From the NCBI RefSeq assembly GCF_002865645.1, contig NW_020194562.1, forward strand, positions 1,178,001-1,242,000: DNA of 64,000 nucleotides. Direction: 5' to 3'. Of the stretch, positions 1 to 14,055 are shown piece by piece. Both the position numbers and the translations under genes were made by a program. The stretch comes from Hyaloscypha bicolor E (lineage: Eukaryota > Ascomycota > Leotiomycetes > Helotiales > Hyaloscyphaceae). The notes beneath the pieces were generated by a model that was given only the letters and a program-made list of their open reading frames with translations, searched no databases and was not told where the DNA came from. The stretch's first letter is position 1; every line of letters begins with the position of its first letter.

Positions 1-1806
1 AATTATCTAGGATAAAGTAATAGTAGTTTACTAGACCCAAATTCTCCTCTTATAATAAAAGATTAATAATAATATTATACGGGATTTCTAGTTAGCCCTA
101 ATTAAGGCCTTAGTAAGCCCGGCTTAGAAAGAAACCTAGTATAATAGTATCTAGCTAGTAAATAAGCTATTAAGCAAGAACCAAGAGTTACTAGAGCTAG
201 AAAAGCTATAAGACAAGGCAAGAAATAAGAAGAAAAGCACTTAAATACTATAAAATAGCTTTTTCTTATAATATAGTAAACTATTTATATCTAATAATAT
301 AATAATATCCAAAATATCCTTATATATTACCCTTATTTAGGAGGCATATATATAGCCCCTAATAGGATATCTAGAATAAGTCAAGCTTTAATAGCTTCTT
401 TAGGCCTGCTATTACTAGCTAAGTCAAGATATAAATATTAATTAGTATAGAAATAACTATTATACTTACTAATAATTTCATATTTCTAGAAATAAGAAGC
501 CAGGACTCTTATATCTATTACTAGTTCCTAATTATTCCTAGTAATATATATTAGTAAATTTTAAGAAATGCCTAGAGAATAGAAATAAGTATAATATAAT
601 AGTAATCTTTATTAATTATTTAGGTAAGTACCTTATTATAATTCCTGTTTGAAATATAATAATAGCTAAAGAATTAGTACTTCTATTTCTTATTTATATA
701 GTTTATTAAGTTAGTATCCCGGAAACTATAATATCTAATTAAGGCCCTAGTTTATATTAGATTTCTAGAGCGAGTTTTATAAATATATTAGTATAAAGCT
801 CAAGTTATTAATTACTAATTATTCCTAAACTAATAGCTAGATAGAGATTATTAACTAGTATTTTAACTAATAGCTATATTCCTATATAAATTATTACTAG
901 AATAATTAGGATAAATAGGTAGTAATAATTAATTACTAGTAAGTAGCTCTAGTTTATAAAATTATAGGCTAATTCCTATTTTTTATAGAAAAGAGCTATA
1001 AACCGCAAATATTATTTAATTAGAAAACCCAAGTATAATTAGGTATTCTAAAGAAAGAATTAAATAGATAAGAGGCAAAGGCCCTAGTAATATAGCTTTA
1101 TAAATTATAATAAAAGATATAAGAAAATATAATATAAGTATAAGAATATTATATTACTTAAACTAATAAATATTATTAATTAGTAAACTTTAAAATAGGA
1201 AATAAGATATAAATTACTACTAAGTATTAGAAGAATAATTATCTAAGCTATAAGCTAATTTATTATATAGAAGAATTATATAAAATCCTGAAATAAGTAG
1301 AATATTTCTTTAGGCTTAAGCTTCCGGAATTAATAAGAATATATCTAGTATTTTATATAGAGAAGCTATATAAAAATCCAGGTAATTTTTTTCCCGAATA
1401 AATAAATCCGGAACCTTTATTATTAGAATTATAAAACGGGGAAATAGAATATAAAGTTTAAGAGATATAAGCAGTGAAACTGCTTTATAGGAAGCTAAAG
1501 TACCGAGTCTAGTAAAAAGAATAGAACCTAGATCCGGAGTAGTATCCTGCTTTCTTATTAAGTAATAGTGCCTTAGCTCTTTAAAGCTTCTATAATAAGA
1601 ATCCCAAATAGCCAGGACCGCCTCAGAATTTCCCCTATTAGTTAGATTATACCAAGAATAATATATTACCGGAATTATATAATACGGACGGAAATTCTTT
1701 AAAGTTATATATAAAAGACCCTGACCTTTAATATATAACTTATAACTTGAAATTTAATAGGGACTTTTAAAGCTCGGGAATAAGCCTATTTTAAAGAGGG
1801 AAGTAA
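1..1806 (+). mobile_element. Ty3/Gypsy chromovirus relic: integrase C-terminus and chromodomain, RIP-degraded
   Basis: The plus strand, read through many in-frame stops, keeps the end of a Gypsy polyprotein. At about 1,330-1,390 is the integrase C-terminal motif (FYIEKLYKNPG, normally xVFHVEKL). At about 1,440-1,550 is a chromodomain-like stretch (EYKV, AVKLLYRKLKYRV, DPEYPA) in which Trp and Gln codons have become TAG/TAA. After the chromodomain a proline-rich tail ends at the candidate LTR start. In this family integrase catalyses insertion and the chromodomain guides it to chromatin. The reverse transcriptase part would lie to the left of the window. The copy is dead. The first 1.2 kb is less certain because I read no clear motif there. 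Confidence 0.75.
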
Positions 1807-2010
1807 TGTTATAATTATTATAATATATAGTACTAGTAGGGGTTAGACTAGAGCTAGAGAGGCATTAGGCATCTGTAGTTACCTGATTATTATACGTGAC
1901 CCCGAGCTTAAGCTAGTATGTGGGCCCGTATATAGCTCGCAATTATTTAGATCCGAGGCTCCTTTGAGATTCTTTTCTTTCTTTAGCTTTGAATTATTAA
2001 AATAGAAATA
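1807..2010 (+). repeat. candidate 3' LTR of the Gypsy relic
   Basis: A TGTTA start follows directly after the end of the pol reading frame, which is where a Ty3/Gypsy 3' LTR normally begins. The stretch from 1,830 to 1,990 is visibly richer in G+C than its surroundings and has no coding frame. I could not find the matching 5' LTR (it should lie outside the window) or a clear CA-type right end, so the right boundary is a guess. Confidence 0.4.
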
Positions 2011-5000
2011 GTCTAATTACGCTTTTTAGGCCCTAGATCTTATACTCGTAATACTTATCCTAGAATAGAAGAGAAATACTAATAGCCTCTATAATAGAAA
2101 GAATACATATTATAGAGCCTAGAATCTAGGTCTATTTTAATTAAGTAATAATAAAAAACCTTAAGAAAAACCTTAGCTATCTAGTATTAATTAGTTAAAA
2201 TCCTCGAAAATTCCGAGGAAACCTACTATACTTTTTCTAGTTAGGCCCGGATTAATTACTTAATTAAACTTATTAATTTTTTAAAAGAGAAATTCTTTTT
2301 TAATTCTTGCTATATATTACTAGTAAAAAAGAATATAGACTAGATCTAGCCATAATCTTTCCCGGTTATAATATAAATAGAAGAACTTAATTTCTGAATA
2401 TTATATTAGCTATAATAATTTCTTGAAAATTCTAAAATATTTAGAGCTAGTAACTTATTACTAGTTTAGTAAGTCTTGTAAAAGAGTAAACTAAGCTTAA
2501 TTTTATTTATTTCCCTAGTTATATTAATAACCTTAATATAATATACCTTAATTCTAAGAATCTTATTAAAGTAAAGTATATAAAGAAATATAAGAATATA
2601 TATTATATAAAGTATTACCCGCTACTAGTAACTTCTCTAGTTTATTAAGTTATTATTATTAAGGCTAATAATAAAGCCTTAATTCTTTTTTAGTATAGGG
2701 AATCTTATACTCGATTTATAAAGGTATTTAATAATATCTTTAGAAACTGCCTTAATATTTAAGGAGATCTTTCCTATATAAATTTACTTCTAGTTAGTTA
2801 AATTAGCTCGAAAATTTCGAGAGAAATTACTTATTTTTCTTCTTTATAAGCTTATTATATATTTACTTATTTTATATACTAATAAAGAATTCTTATCTTA
2901 TTTACTCTTTTTCTAGTTTTTATATTTCTGGTACTCGTATTAAAAATCACGAGTAAAGCCCTAACTAAAAGCCGCTTTTATTTTTAAGATATAAGAATAA
3001 GAAGTATTCTTGGTATTTTCCTTAATTTCTTTATTATACTTCTTTCTAATAGCTTAATTCTCATATATATTTATAATTTAATAAATAATATAATATAATA
3101 TATAAGCCCTAATTTCAAAGTATTAATTATAGTACTAGCCTCCTAATACCTTAATATAAGCCTTAAAGCATTTCTAGAGCCTAAGAAAAATCCTTATTAA
3201 TTTCGAAAATTTCAAGGAATTATACTTATAAACTTATTTCTTATAGTTTTAAACTATTAATTTTATAAGTATATCTTTAGTTAGTATTATAGCCGCCTTC
3301 TTATTTTACTCAAATAGCCTATTACTTTTATTCTTTTCTTTTTCTTTTTCTAGTATTAAGAATATATTAAGCTTTAGCTATTTCTAGGCCTTATTAAGCT
3401 CGTCTCATATATCTTTCTTTAAGTTAAAGTTATCCGGCTCCTGCCCCTCTATTACTTCTTGTTTTTGGTCCCAGGCCTTAAAGATATTAACTTTATAATT
3501 AGTTATTAGAATCTTGAGACTAGTAAGCTATTTCTATTTTATATTATTTCAGGATTACTTAATATAATAATTATCTACTATAGGCAGATTACGGTAATTT
3601 GCAAGAGGAGAAAATATCTAATTAGGCTAGTAGAGGTCTTATAAATTAGGCTATATAAAGGAAGAGCAGGACTGCTTTATACCTGCTATATTATAATTAC
3701 TTTGAAAATTTCGAGAGAAAAGAGGCTATTTATAAGGCATGGTTTGGTTCGAAAATTTCGAAGAAAATAATAAAGTATAAATATTTATAAGTAGAATAAT
3801 AAGAAGCAAAGAATTATTATTTATTTATATATTAATTTAGTATAAAATAATAATCTAATTTCCTATTATATTATTATATTAATAGTACTATTTCTTATAT
3901 TTTATATTTCTTTATTTTTATTTACTATTATTACTACTTATTATATTCTTAGTACTTTTTAATATATCTTTATCTCCTTTCTTCTCTGCTTTTATTATTC
4001 TAAACAAGTTGCCCTTAAAGTAAAAAGTTTTTACTTATATAAAAAAAAGTATTATATTATCTAAGAAACAAAAGCTTAAAGGCAGGATTTCTATATAAGA
4101 GGCCATGTTTATAGAGACTAGTAAGGGCGAGAACTAGTATGCTTCTAAAAGAAGTAAGATTACTTATTAGACTAATAAGTATATAGTTCTAAATAAGCAA
4201 ATATCTTTAGAATATACTACTTTCTAAAGAAATAAAAATATAGAAATTTTTAAAAATTTTAAAGATTTCCTATTCTTATATACTTTATAAATAGTATTAG
4301 TTTCTTATACTTCTAATAAAAGTCAGTTTACTAGTAGGGTAATTACTATTAGATATAAGAACTATATTATCTTTTTCTTGAGTTCAAACTCTAAAGAAAT
4401 ATCTCAGGAAATTATTTAATAAGTAATACTTATAGCTAGAAATAAGATATTAGAATTACTTATTTCTATTATAGAGAAGTATATAGTAAAAGTATTCTTT
4501 AATAGCTTACCTAGCCTATTATAAAAGTTTAAAATTAATAATTTAAATCTAGAATATATTATAGATAATATTCCTAAAGTTCCTATTATTATCTATATTA
4601 TATAGAACTATTACCTAATTCCCTAAGACTAGAAGGCTTTAGTATATCTAGTAATTAGGAAAGTACCTATTTCCTTAAAATACTAGGTAAAGATCTATTA
4701 AAAAAAGCCTATAATAAAGTACAAATACTAGTAGAATAAGTAGAGGCTCTAGAAAATAGGCTCTTTTAAACTTGTAAAATTTTCGGAATTTTTAAAGAAT
4801 TTACTAATTTCTTTTTAGGATATTCTTATTACTTTTTGCCTAGTAGGCTCTAATTAGGATATTTTCTATAAGTAATATATAACTATTAGACTGCCTAATA
4901 GAAGCTCCTGTCCCGAAAGCAACTTTAATAAAATCTATACTAGTATTATAACTATATAGAAAATAGAGGATATAAAGTATACTAGGCTTATAAGGCAAGA

Positions 5001-5620
5001 ATATATTTAATAGGAGTTTAAGAAGTATTTTAGCTTTTATAAGAGTAAAAAAATAACTATAATAAAGGAAGTATAAGAGATTACTTACTAGTATAGAAAA
5101 TATAAGAGAATTACTTTTATATAAAATAAATACTTTAATTAGTATATATATACTTTTTTTCTCGAAAATTTCGAAGATCCTAATATAATATATTATAATT
5201 TTATAAACTATAAAATAATTAAAAATTATATAAGAATAGTAAACTAATAGGAATTAAAGAAGCTAGAAATGCCTTTAATAGAGGCAAAATCTTCGGGAAT
5301 AAAACTAGAATATAATATAAGAAGTAAGAAAAAAGATATAGTCTTAAATAGGATTATATCTTAGGACTGTATTTTTTTTGATTTCTTACCTATTTATACT
5401 CTTTCTATCGTAATTTTATATAGGTCCTATTATTATAGAAAGAATATTTATAATAGGAAAATTATAGTCCCAAAATATACTAAGAAAGTAGAGATAAGGT
5501 AGTTATTTACCTGGCTAAGGGAGAAGTTAATAGGTATATCTCGCTTAAAGTACTATATATGTAAATCCGATTTTTTTTCTCGGCTGCCTATAGCGGCTAA
5601 TCTTTAATAATATTAAGCAT
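2011..5620. other. AT-rich RIPped tract, no recognised gene
   Basis: CpA and TpG are very rare and stops are frequent in every frame. Two parts still look once-coding: the minus strand between about 2.2 and 3.0 kb, and the plus strand from about 4.08 to 5.58 kb, where a frame is interrupted mostly by TAA/TAG at former Gln/Trp codons. I do not recognise either product. A near-palindromic motif of the form TCGAAAATTTCGA recurs six times across the tract. Confidence 0.6.
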
Positions 5621-5937
5621 AAGCTGAGGTCAAAATCACTATTAGCTTCTGCTCTTTTAGAATCTAAAGTCTTTTTATTTTTATGATTATTTCTACTAAA
5701 GTTATAGCTATATAATAAGTGAGTAAGTTAGAGGGGTGTAGTACCCGCTCTAGGGCTCGCTTAGTACCCTGAAGCCCTCGCCCTCGGACTACTGTCCGCT
5801 AGTATAATATATATGCAAAAGAATAGCACTTTTTGGCCGCCCCCACAGGCCGTTTTAACTAATTTTTGGTTCTAGAATCGTGAAACCGTATATACGCTTT
5901 CAGAATCTCAAATTTTTAGGCCCGTACGATAATTTTT

Positions 5938-6050
5938 GGGGTGGGTGCGGGGCGCGGGGTGGGAGGGGTGATTGTGCGGGCGGCCGGTTTGGTGAGGGTG
6001 CAGGGGGTAGGGGGCTAGGGCGGGAAGGGGCTAGCGCGTGTAGGGGTGGG
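5938..6050 (+). other. G-rich strand with dense G-runs (potential G-quadruplexes)
   Basis: Runs of three to five G recur with short spacers over about 110 bases, starting GGGGTGGGTGCGGGGCG. The first six runs lie within about 30 bases, enough for one or two intramolecular G-quadruplexes on the plus strand. The tract lies about 150 bases upstream of the phosphoesterase start codon, in what would be its promoter or 5' leader. The long open frame across it (5,880-6,197) is low-complexity Gly/Arg sequence and I read it as non-coding. Confidence 0.6.
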
Positions 6051-6197
6051 ACCGTATTTTTTTGGGGGTTCAGGCTTAATTCCATTTGGCGCGACCGCCT
6101 AGCGACGCCTCAGCAAGGGACGGACCCTAGCCCCCTAAAGAGGTTTCTCAGCAACCGTTGCGCATTAATCAGTCTTGTCCATAATCCTCCACTCGCA

Positions 6198-6347
6198 ATG
6201 GCGGTTCAGATCCTCTCAGACTTGCATTTGGAGGCTCTAAAAGCCTACGATGTCTTCAACATCATTCCGAAGGCACCTTACCTAGCACTTCTTGGCGACA
6301 TCGGCAACGTCGCGTCACACAAGGACGACTACTTCTCCCCTAAGTAA
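6198..6347 (+). pseudogene. calcineurin-like phosphoesterase, truncated N-terminus
   Basis: The product begins MAVQILSDLHLE and continues to YLALLGDIGN, the first two metal-binding motifs (DxH and GDxxN) of the fungal calcineurin-like metallophosphoesterase family, which hydrolyses phosphoester bonds with a two-metal centre. I chose the ATG at 6,198 because the motif follows at once and the upstream in-frame extension is low-complexity. The frame stops after 49 codons, where normal-composition DNA gives way to AT-rich DNA. The third motif (GNHE) and the rest of the usual 250-plus residues are missing. This looks like a gene cut by insertion of a repeat element, or a transduced fragment. A distant second exon is possible, but no GT donor context is evident. 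Confidence 0.75.
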
Positions 6348-9300
6348 TACTGGATAGAACTTGATTAGGCAGATATGTTTTAGTAGGGTTTATAAGGTCC
6401 CAGAAATAACCAAGATTATAATATAGATATAGAATTAAGAAATATATTATTGGATTTAGTATATATTCGATTCCTTAATATATCTATTACCTGAAAGTAA
6501 TTGAATTCTAATAGAATAAAAAATAACCTATATTTGCAATCTGGTAGACTTTCCGAATTCATTTCAAATACTATAATATCTTCTCTATTAGTATATAGCT
6601 AACCGTAAGTAGTATTAACAAAATGTTTCCTATAAAACTTCCGAGAAAAGGTCTTATTTGCCTTTATAGTCTTCTTAGTATATATAAATACTATCTTGCT
6701 TCTTTTCTTAGTTATAAAAGCTTAAGCTATAAATATAATATTTTTTATCTAAAAGAATATTAGTAAGATAAAGGCTAGGGATTTAATAAGGTAGTTTATT
6801 TACCGGCTATTTAATTTATAGATAGCTAATTCTTCTAACTTCTTATCTATAATATCTATATTTTTAGAAGAAATAGTTATTTCAGAAAAGAAGTTTCTTT
6901 AGACTTGTCTTTTTATGGCTCTAGTTAAGTTATTATATCTTAGTATAAGATGAATTCAGCTTAGAATTACTTTATTAAACTATAATACCCGGTTTATTAT
7001 TAGAAATAGTATTTCCTTATAATATTCTAGTTTATAAAAGAATATAGAAATAAGGCTATTATAAGTTAAATTATTAGGCAAATATCTTTCGAGAATTAAT
7101 TACTTTAATATACTACTTCTCCTATATTATTTATATAAAAGATTAATAAAGCTATATTAATTATTCTCCTATATATAAGCTTTAATATTCTATAGTATTG
7201 CCTTAATATAATAGAGGTATTAAAGGAGTATTATATAGAGATATTCTATTTTTGGAAACTATAAAATCGATATAATATAAACTCTTTCTCTAATAATATC
7301 CAGGTCTAAATACTATTAATATTCTATATTAATATATTACTTTCCCTATATTACTATATAGAGAATCGGTAAAGCTATCTTAATTATTCAGGTACTAATA
7401 TATTATATTATAGCTATAGGCTATAAATATATCTAAAAATAGTCCGGCTTTTTTTATTAGAAGTCTAATATTAATATAAACAGATATATAAGAATATAAT
7501 TCCTCTAAAGTTTTTATTATTATTGCCTTCTATATTTTTTATATCTAGTTCTTTTAATTATTTTTCTAAATCTTCTTATTTAATATATATCTTATTTATT
7601 ATATATATAAAATAATCTATTATTTATCTGAAAACGTCTTATTACTATCTTATAAAATAAGAAAATAGCAGGATATATTAAGAATATTTCTTTACTAATT
7701 TAATTATTCTCGGATATTTAAGCCTTAATTCTGGATTTCTTATTTTCAGGCTTTATTTATATATCTACTACTATCCAGAAATATCTTATTATTAATTTAA
7801 ACATTTATATTTCTCTACTATATTTCTTTGAATTAATTATATTTAGTTATAGATATATTTATAAGTATTTATTAGAATTATTTGAGATTTATTATAGTAA
7901 AAACTTCCTTTATCCGAATAAGAGAACTTATTTTCTAATACTAAATAGCTTTAATTATTTATTTTTAATATTATAAAAATATATATAATATACTTATATT
8001 ATAAATATTCTTTTAAAGCTTTATTAAAAATACTTTCTTTTCTCTTATTATTATAAACTTGGCCTTATTATTAAACTAGTCGAGAAATAATTATTTAAAT
8101 AATAAAAATATAAATAAGAAAACTATATTATATATCCTAAAATAAATACTTTTTCTTCTAATATAATAGCTATTAGCTTATATTCCGGTATTATTTTTAA
8201 GCTAGAGAATTTAGTAATTAAAAGAATATTTCTATTTCCTGCTTTAGTAAGTCTTTATAAATTCTTATAGAACTATTTAATAAATATTATACCGAATATA
8301 TAAAGCTTATTTAGGGCAAAACCTGTTTTTATAAGTATTAAGATAGCTAATAAATTAGGTTTATAGTATCTAAAACAAGATATATCTCGACTATTATTTT
8401 TAATAAAAATAGGAAAATAGAGCTATTAGAAAATATTAGAGAGTTCTTTAATCTAATATCCTAATAATAGTATTCTAATTATAATAATTCCTATTAATAG
8501 GGTTATTTATTATATAGATTTTCTGGAACTAAACTCGGCTATTACTAATTATTTTAGTTTAAATATTTATATTTTTAGCCTTTTTATTATTAGTAAAGCT
8601 AACTTAAAGAGCCTATTTAATAAGCTTTCAAGTTATTATATTATTCTTTTAGAAAATATTAATATTATTAGTTTAAATTAAAATACTAAAACCGAGAACT
8701 CTTACTAGATTATAATAGGCTCTTTTTTCCGAATAAGTAAATCTACTAGTAAAAAGATATCTTTATTTACTTTTTTAAATATTATTAATAGTATAAGGTT
8801 ATAAGAAAGCCGAATTCTAATTATAACTACTAATCATATTATATGCTTTAATAAAGTATTTATATAATCTAGCTATATAAATAAAAAGGTCGAGCTTAAG
8901 TTTACTAATTATAAAATAATAGCTAATCTTTTCTGATTTATTTTTAAGCTATTATAAAAGAATATTATTCTTTTTAAGAATACTTAACTAGAAGATAATA
9001 TAAAGGTCTATAAAGCTATAGTAAATTAAAGAAAAGAGGCTAAAAGAATTAAGTAATTAATAAAAGGATTTATTTCTAAGATACTAGAACTAAAATTCAG
9101 TCTAGTAGAAATTTTCTTGTTTTTTCTAAAATATAGGAAATTACTAGAAGAAGCTATTAATAATATAGAATAACTTATTTTAAAGTTTATTAAAGTAAAA
9201 TTAAAGCTATTAAGAATATCCGAAAATATTAAGCCTAAAGATATCTAGTTAGTATAAATCTAATAAAATATAAATAAAAACTTTACTAATAATTCATTTA

Positions 9301-11640
9301 AGTAAAATAAGAAATCCTTAATAATAAAAGTCTTAACTGAAATAATTCAAACCTCCTTTAACTTTATATAACTAATTATATTACTAAATAGCCCAAATCT
9401 ATTATTTTTCAAGTACTTTATTATCTTGAGTAATACTCAAAAGTTAGTTAAATTAATTATAGATATAAATAGCTCTAGAGGCTTTTCTAAAATCTTAGTA
9501 TATTTGCTCTTATATACTTCTTTTAGAAGCGACCCTAACCGAGCCCTATTTACTAGCTCCCGGTTATATATTTCCGGTAAACTAGTTATTAGTACAGGTT
9601 ATATTTACTAAATATATCTAATAGTTCTTAGAGATTCTCAAGTTTCTTAGTATTTAATAAGAATTTCTACTAAAATTACTTGATTTAATTAAAATAGCTA
9701 AAGATATAAAAACTAATATTCGAAAATAGCCTAAAATAACTCTATCTTCTAAACTAGAATTTAAAATAGTAAACAAAATATATATCTATAATAAAGTATA
9801 AATTAAATTCTACTAATAATTTATTTAGATAAAATAAGAAAAAGAAGAAATATAAGATTAAGAAATTTCTAAAAAGGAAAATAAAAACATTTAATAAATA
9901 TATATTTATTATATATATATATAAAGTAATAAATAATAATTACTTTTAAATATACTTTTATATTAATAAGCTTTTAGATAAAAATACTAAAAACCTGACT
10001 TTTTATATTAATATTAAATTAGAAAAGCTCTAAAATATCTTAAAAAAGGTTTTAAAGAATATTTATAATATAAATTTAATAAAAAAAAAGCTAATAATAA
10101 ATCTTTTATTAAGCCAGATATAAGTTAAGTAATATTTCCTATATTATTATTTATTAGAACTTGAATTATATTAAAGTATAATATATATTAATATAATATC
10201 TATAAATTACCTTAATTTATTAATTAATTATATAAAGGAAATCTATATTTCTATAATTATATGTTTTTTTTATTTTTTAAATATAGTAAAATTATATATA
10301 ATCTATTTTAGATACTTTTTATACTAAATACCCCGGTTTATATTACTTATTTTAATACTAAAAAACTATAATATATTATATATAACTCTATTAAAAAGAG
10401 AACTAATAAAATAAAAAGAAGTATTTTAGTTTAAACTATTAATTTCTCGATTTTAATAATAAAATATTTAATAGAGCCTCTATTAAACTAATTATTTCGA
10501 AATTCCGGAATATAAAATATATTAATATTTTACTAGCTTTCTTTTTTAAATATTATCTAAATAAGTAATAAGTTAAGTCTAATCTTATTAAATATAATTA
10601 AAAGTTTATTTATCTAATTAGAACTTATTATTATTACTATTAGAATAAAGTATTTCTAATATATTAGAAAAAACTAGTAAAGTTTTCTATTAATAATTAG
10701 ATTATAATTACTAATTTTTTCTAAAAAACGAATTCAAACTATTTCCGGCTATATACTAACCTAACTAGAATAAGGCTAGGAAATAGCCTATTAGTAGTAT
10801 ATATAGGCGGGCTATTATTATTACTTCTAGAATAACTATCTTATAATTAAGTTAAAAATAATAATATTAAATTAGAGAATCTAATAGAGAGCAATTTCCT
10901 TATTTATTATCTAATAATATTCGGTTTTAGTTTTAATAATAAGCTATAGAATAAGTTTTTTTTATTCTTATATTATAATATATATTAATATACTAGGTTA
11001 TTGGATTCTTATTATTTTCTCTATTAGTATATAAGTAGCTTTAACTATATACTATTTCTTTTCTTTATTTATTATATTCAGATTATTATTACTAAAAAGG
11101 ATCTAAATATCCAAGATATAGACTTTATTTAGTAATAATCTAAGACCTTAAAAACTCGTAAATATTCAAATAATTATATAATATTGAATTATTATTTTAT
11201 AGGACTCGATATATGCTTTGAATAGATTCTATAAAAGCAAGAAAAGGAATCTTATATAGTTATAAAGAAGACATATAAAATTTCGCTAAGGCTTATTACT
11301 AATATTCTAGTATTTCCGAAATTCGTTTACTAATATAAAGCATTTATTGTTTTCTGTAATGAATTTATAATCCCGACTCGTATTAAGGTCTGGCTAGAGA
11401 ATATTATTTACTACCGATTCTATTAACTTTTTCGATTTAATAAGAAGAGAACTAATTGCAAGCTATAATAATAATTCTGTAATCGAGGCAATAGAGACGA
11501 CTTCTATTATAAATAACCAGGTTAGTATACTCGTTTTGCTTATACGGATTTAATAATAATTTATAAGGCAAAATACGGAGCGAGCTTACTATCGGTTTCG
11601 GAACCTAGGAATGCCGTTAAATAAGTATCTGTACTCGAAG
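6348..11640. other. AT-rich RIPped tract, no recognised gene
   Basis: Extreme A+T with CpA/TpG depletion and stops in all frames. Between about 11,050 and 11,640 the plus strand has a frame with few stops and a mixed charged/aromatic composition, probably the best-preserved end of an element, but I do not recognise it. Short open frames such as 9,426-9,611 fall in this background and have no family features. Confidence 0.6.
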
Positions 11641-12085
11641 ACATATTCCTTATAATTTAGTAGAACTATAGGAACAAATATAATAATGAACGTGGGATGC
11701 CGCTGGCGAGTATAATACCTCTGGTATTAGAATATAGAGAGCTGTTATAACCTCTTTAGCATTATGGTATGAGTTACGGGATCTATCATATGTTGGAATT
11801 TTGAAGAATAATGCGATGGCCGGAATAAGGCTTGGAGACAACTGAAGCGTTCTCACCCCGTACAGCAAATTCCAACGTGATTACAGTACCTGCTGGTCAT
11901 GATTTTGGATTTTGGTCCAATTCTGATACCCTGGTTTGAGCTTTGCTACTTCATTTTTGGCTTCTCGAAGTCCCGACTCCACAAACGGCATTCAGCCTCA
12001 TCTAGAAACAGTATCCAACGTCGTCTACAAATGGCTTGTTTGGGATCTAGTCTGTAATTTCCCATCTGCCGGTAGAATTTTTGCC
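11641..12085. other. small normal-composition island, no recognised gene
   Basis: About 440 bases with ordinary dinucleotide use (CpA and TpG present) sit between RIPped tracts. The longest open frame, 11,650-11,868 on the minus strand (72 codons), has no recognisable motif and no obvious splice continuation. It may be a piece of the pre-insertion target DNA. Confidence 0.5.
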
Positions 12086-14055
12086 ATACTAATTAACTAT
12101 ATTAAAGTATAGAAATTTCGGAGCTTGAGAAAGTTCTCGGTATTAAAGTTAACTATTATCTTGATTAGGTAGAAGAGATTAAGAAGATTTACCTGGAAAA
12201 GGCCTAATAGCTATTAAGAATAAAGGTAATTAATTAGATAAGTAAATATTCTTAAATACTATTAACTACTTTATTTAATCTATATATTAGTACTAATAAT
12301 AATATATATAATAACGGGAATTAGTAAAAAGTAGATAAATAAAACAAATAAATAGCTTAAACTAATTCCCGATTAAATAAATTCCAGCTATATTTTAATA
12401 TTATCTAGAGAAATATAATATAAAAAAGTAATATTTCTAAAAGAGATCAAGTAAATTCTTAATATAAAGAATATTTCTAATATTAATTAGCTTAAAGAAA
12501 TTAAGCAGATCTATATAGTAAAGGCTTTATAAGTTATTTGAAATAAGGAAACTTAGTAAAATAAATCGAGATCTTTATAACTAGCTATTTACTAACTAAA
12601 AGTTCCGGAACTATAAGCTATAATTAAAATATTAGGAATTGTTAGAGGCTAAATAGAAATAATAAATTATAAGTTAAAATTAATCTAAAATAAAAAAGAA
12701 AACAAGGAAATAGAAGATAAAAAGACTATAATTTTTATTTAAAAAGTTTATATATATATTATATCTATTATAGAAAAGATCTTAAATAGTAATAATAATA
12801 ATAAGTTTTATATAGAAATTCTAGAAGCAAATAATACTATAGTAAGCTAGTAATAAAGCTATTCTAATAAAGAGAATATAGTTAACTTAATTAATATAAA
12901 GAGAATTAAGAATATTATAATTAAGGCCTATTTCCAGGCTATAAAATTTGAAAAAAATTCTATTAATATAAGAATAAAAGAATAGTTTTTTAGTAAAATA
13001 TAGGAATTTATTAAGCTAGTTAAAGCAAGCTCTTATTCTAGTACTTGAATATTAAAGCTATTATCTAAAATACTAAAGCCTCTATTATTTAGAGATAATA
13101 ATACTAGTTTTATAAATACTACTTTTACTAATACTACTTTTATAAGTATTACTTCTATTAGTATTATAGTTAGTAGTATTATAAATAATAGTATAGGTAA
13201 AACTAATATTAATATAAACTATTATAAATTAAATAAACTAAATACGGGAAAACCGGGCTTTACTAAAAATAAAAAGATAATTATAGAATATAAGTTTAAG
13301 TATTTTAGAAAAAGTAATAAAAAAGGCCAGGTATTTAGTAAGTAACTTTTTATTATAATTAGATTATAAGCCTGCTCTTATATTAAAGTTCTTTCCTATA
13401 AAGACTTTACTAGAAATATAATTAATATATATCTGAATTATATTTATATAATAGAGGTTAGTAAAAGAATTAAAAAAAAGAATTTATTAAAATCCTTTAT
13501 ATTATAGCCGAATCTTATAGTCCGGAGTTTCTAAAAAAACCTATAATCTATATCTTATATAAATAGAAAGAAAAAAATCCTATTTAGATATAGTATATAG
13601 ATCTTTGAGATTAGGTAAAAAATAAAAGAGCTATAGATAACTTATTTTAGAAATATATAGAACGGGAAAAAAAATAAGAGGGCTTAATTCTATTTAGAGT
13701 ATAGTATTAAGAAAGAACCAGAAAGCCGAGATTAAATAGAGAATAAGTATATTCGCATCTATAAGAAAAAGGCTAATATACCTGTAATTTAAAATAGGAT
13801 CTTCTTATATATTAGAGTATTAGTCTCGCAAGTAATAAAGGCCAAAGTATAACTAATAATTAAGGTTAAAAGGTAGCCTGTAATTATAATAGAAGTATAA
13901 AGCGGATTTAATTCAACTAACTTTCTTTCTTTTACTACTTAGTATAAAAAGAAGTATAATATAAAGCTAGATACAGATCCTATAAAGCTAATAAAGTTAA
14001 TAGCTATATTTAAAACTATTTAAGATATGCTTAGCCTATAGCCGTTATTCTTTTC
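12086..14055 (+). mobile_element. RIPped relic of unidentified element, plus-strand coding traces
   Basis: Two stretches of the plus strand read as degraded protein: about 12,115-12,300 (charged helical sequence, ELEKVLGIKV and VEEIKKIYLEKA) and about 13,230-14,040 (basic, Lys-rich, few stops). The stops are mainly TAA/TAG, as expected from Gln and Trp codons after RIP. The layout resembles a retroelement gag region followed by a basic domain, but I found no zinc knuckle, protease or reverse transcriptase motif, so the class is open. Confidence 0.35.

Noticed and set aside
5880..6197. In-frame N-terminal extension of the phosphoesterase
   Set aside because: Opens with GTG, is Gly/Arg low-complexity from the G-rich tract, and the family normally starts right at the SDLHLE motif.
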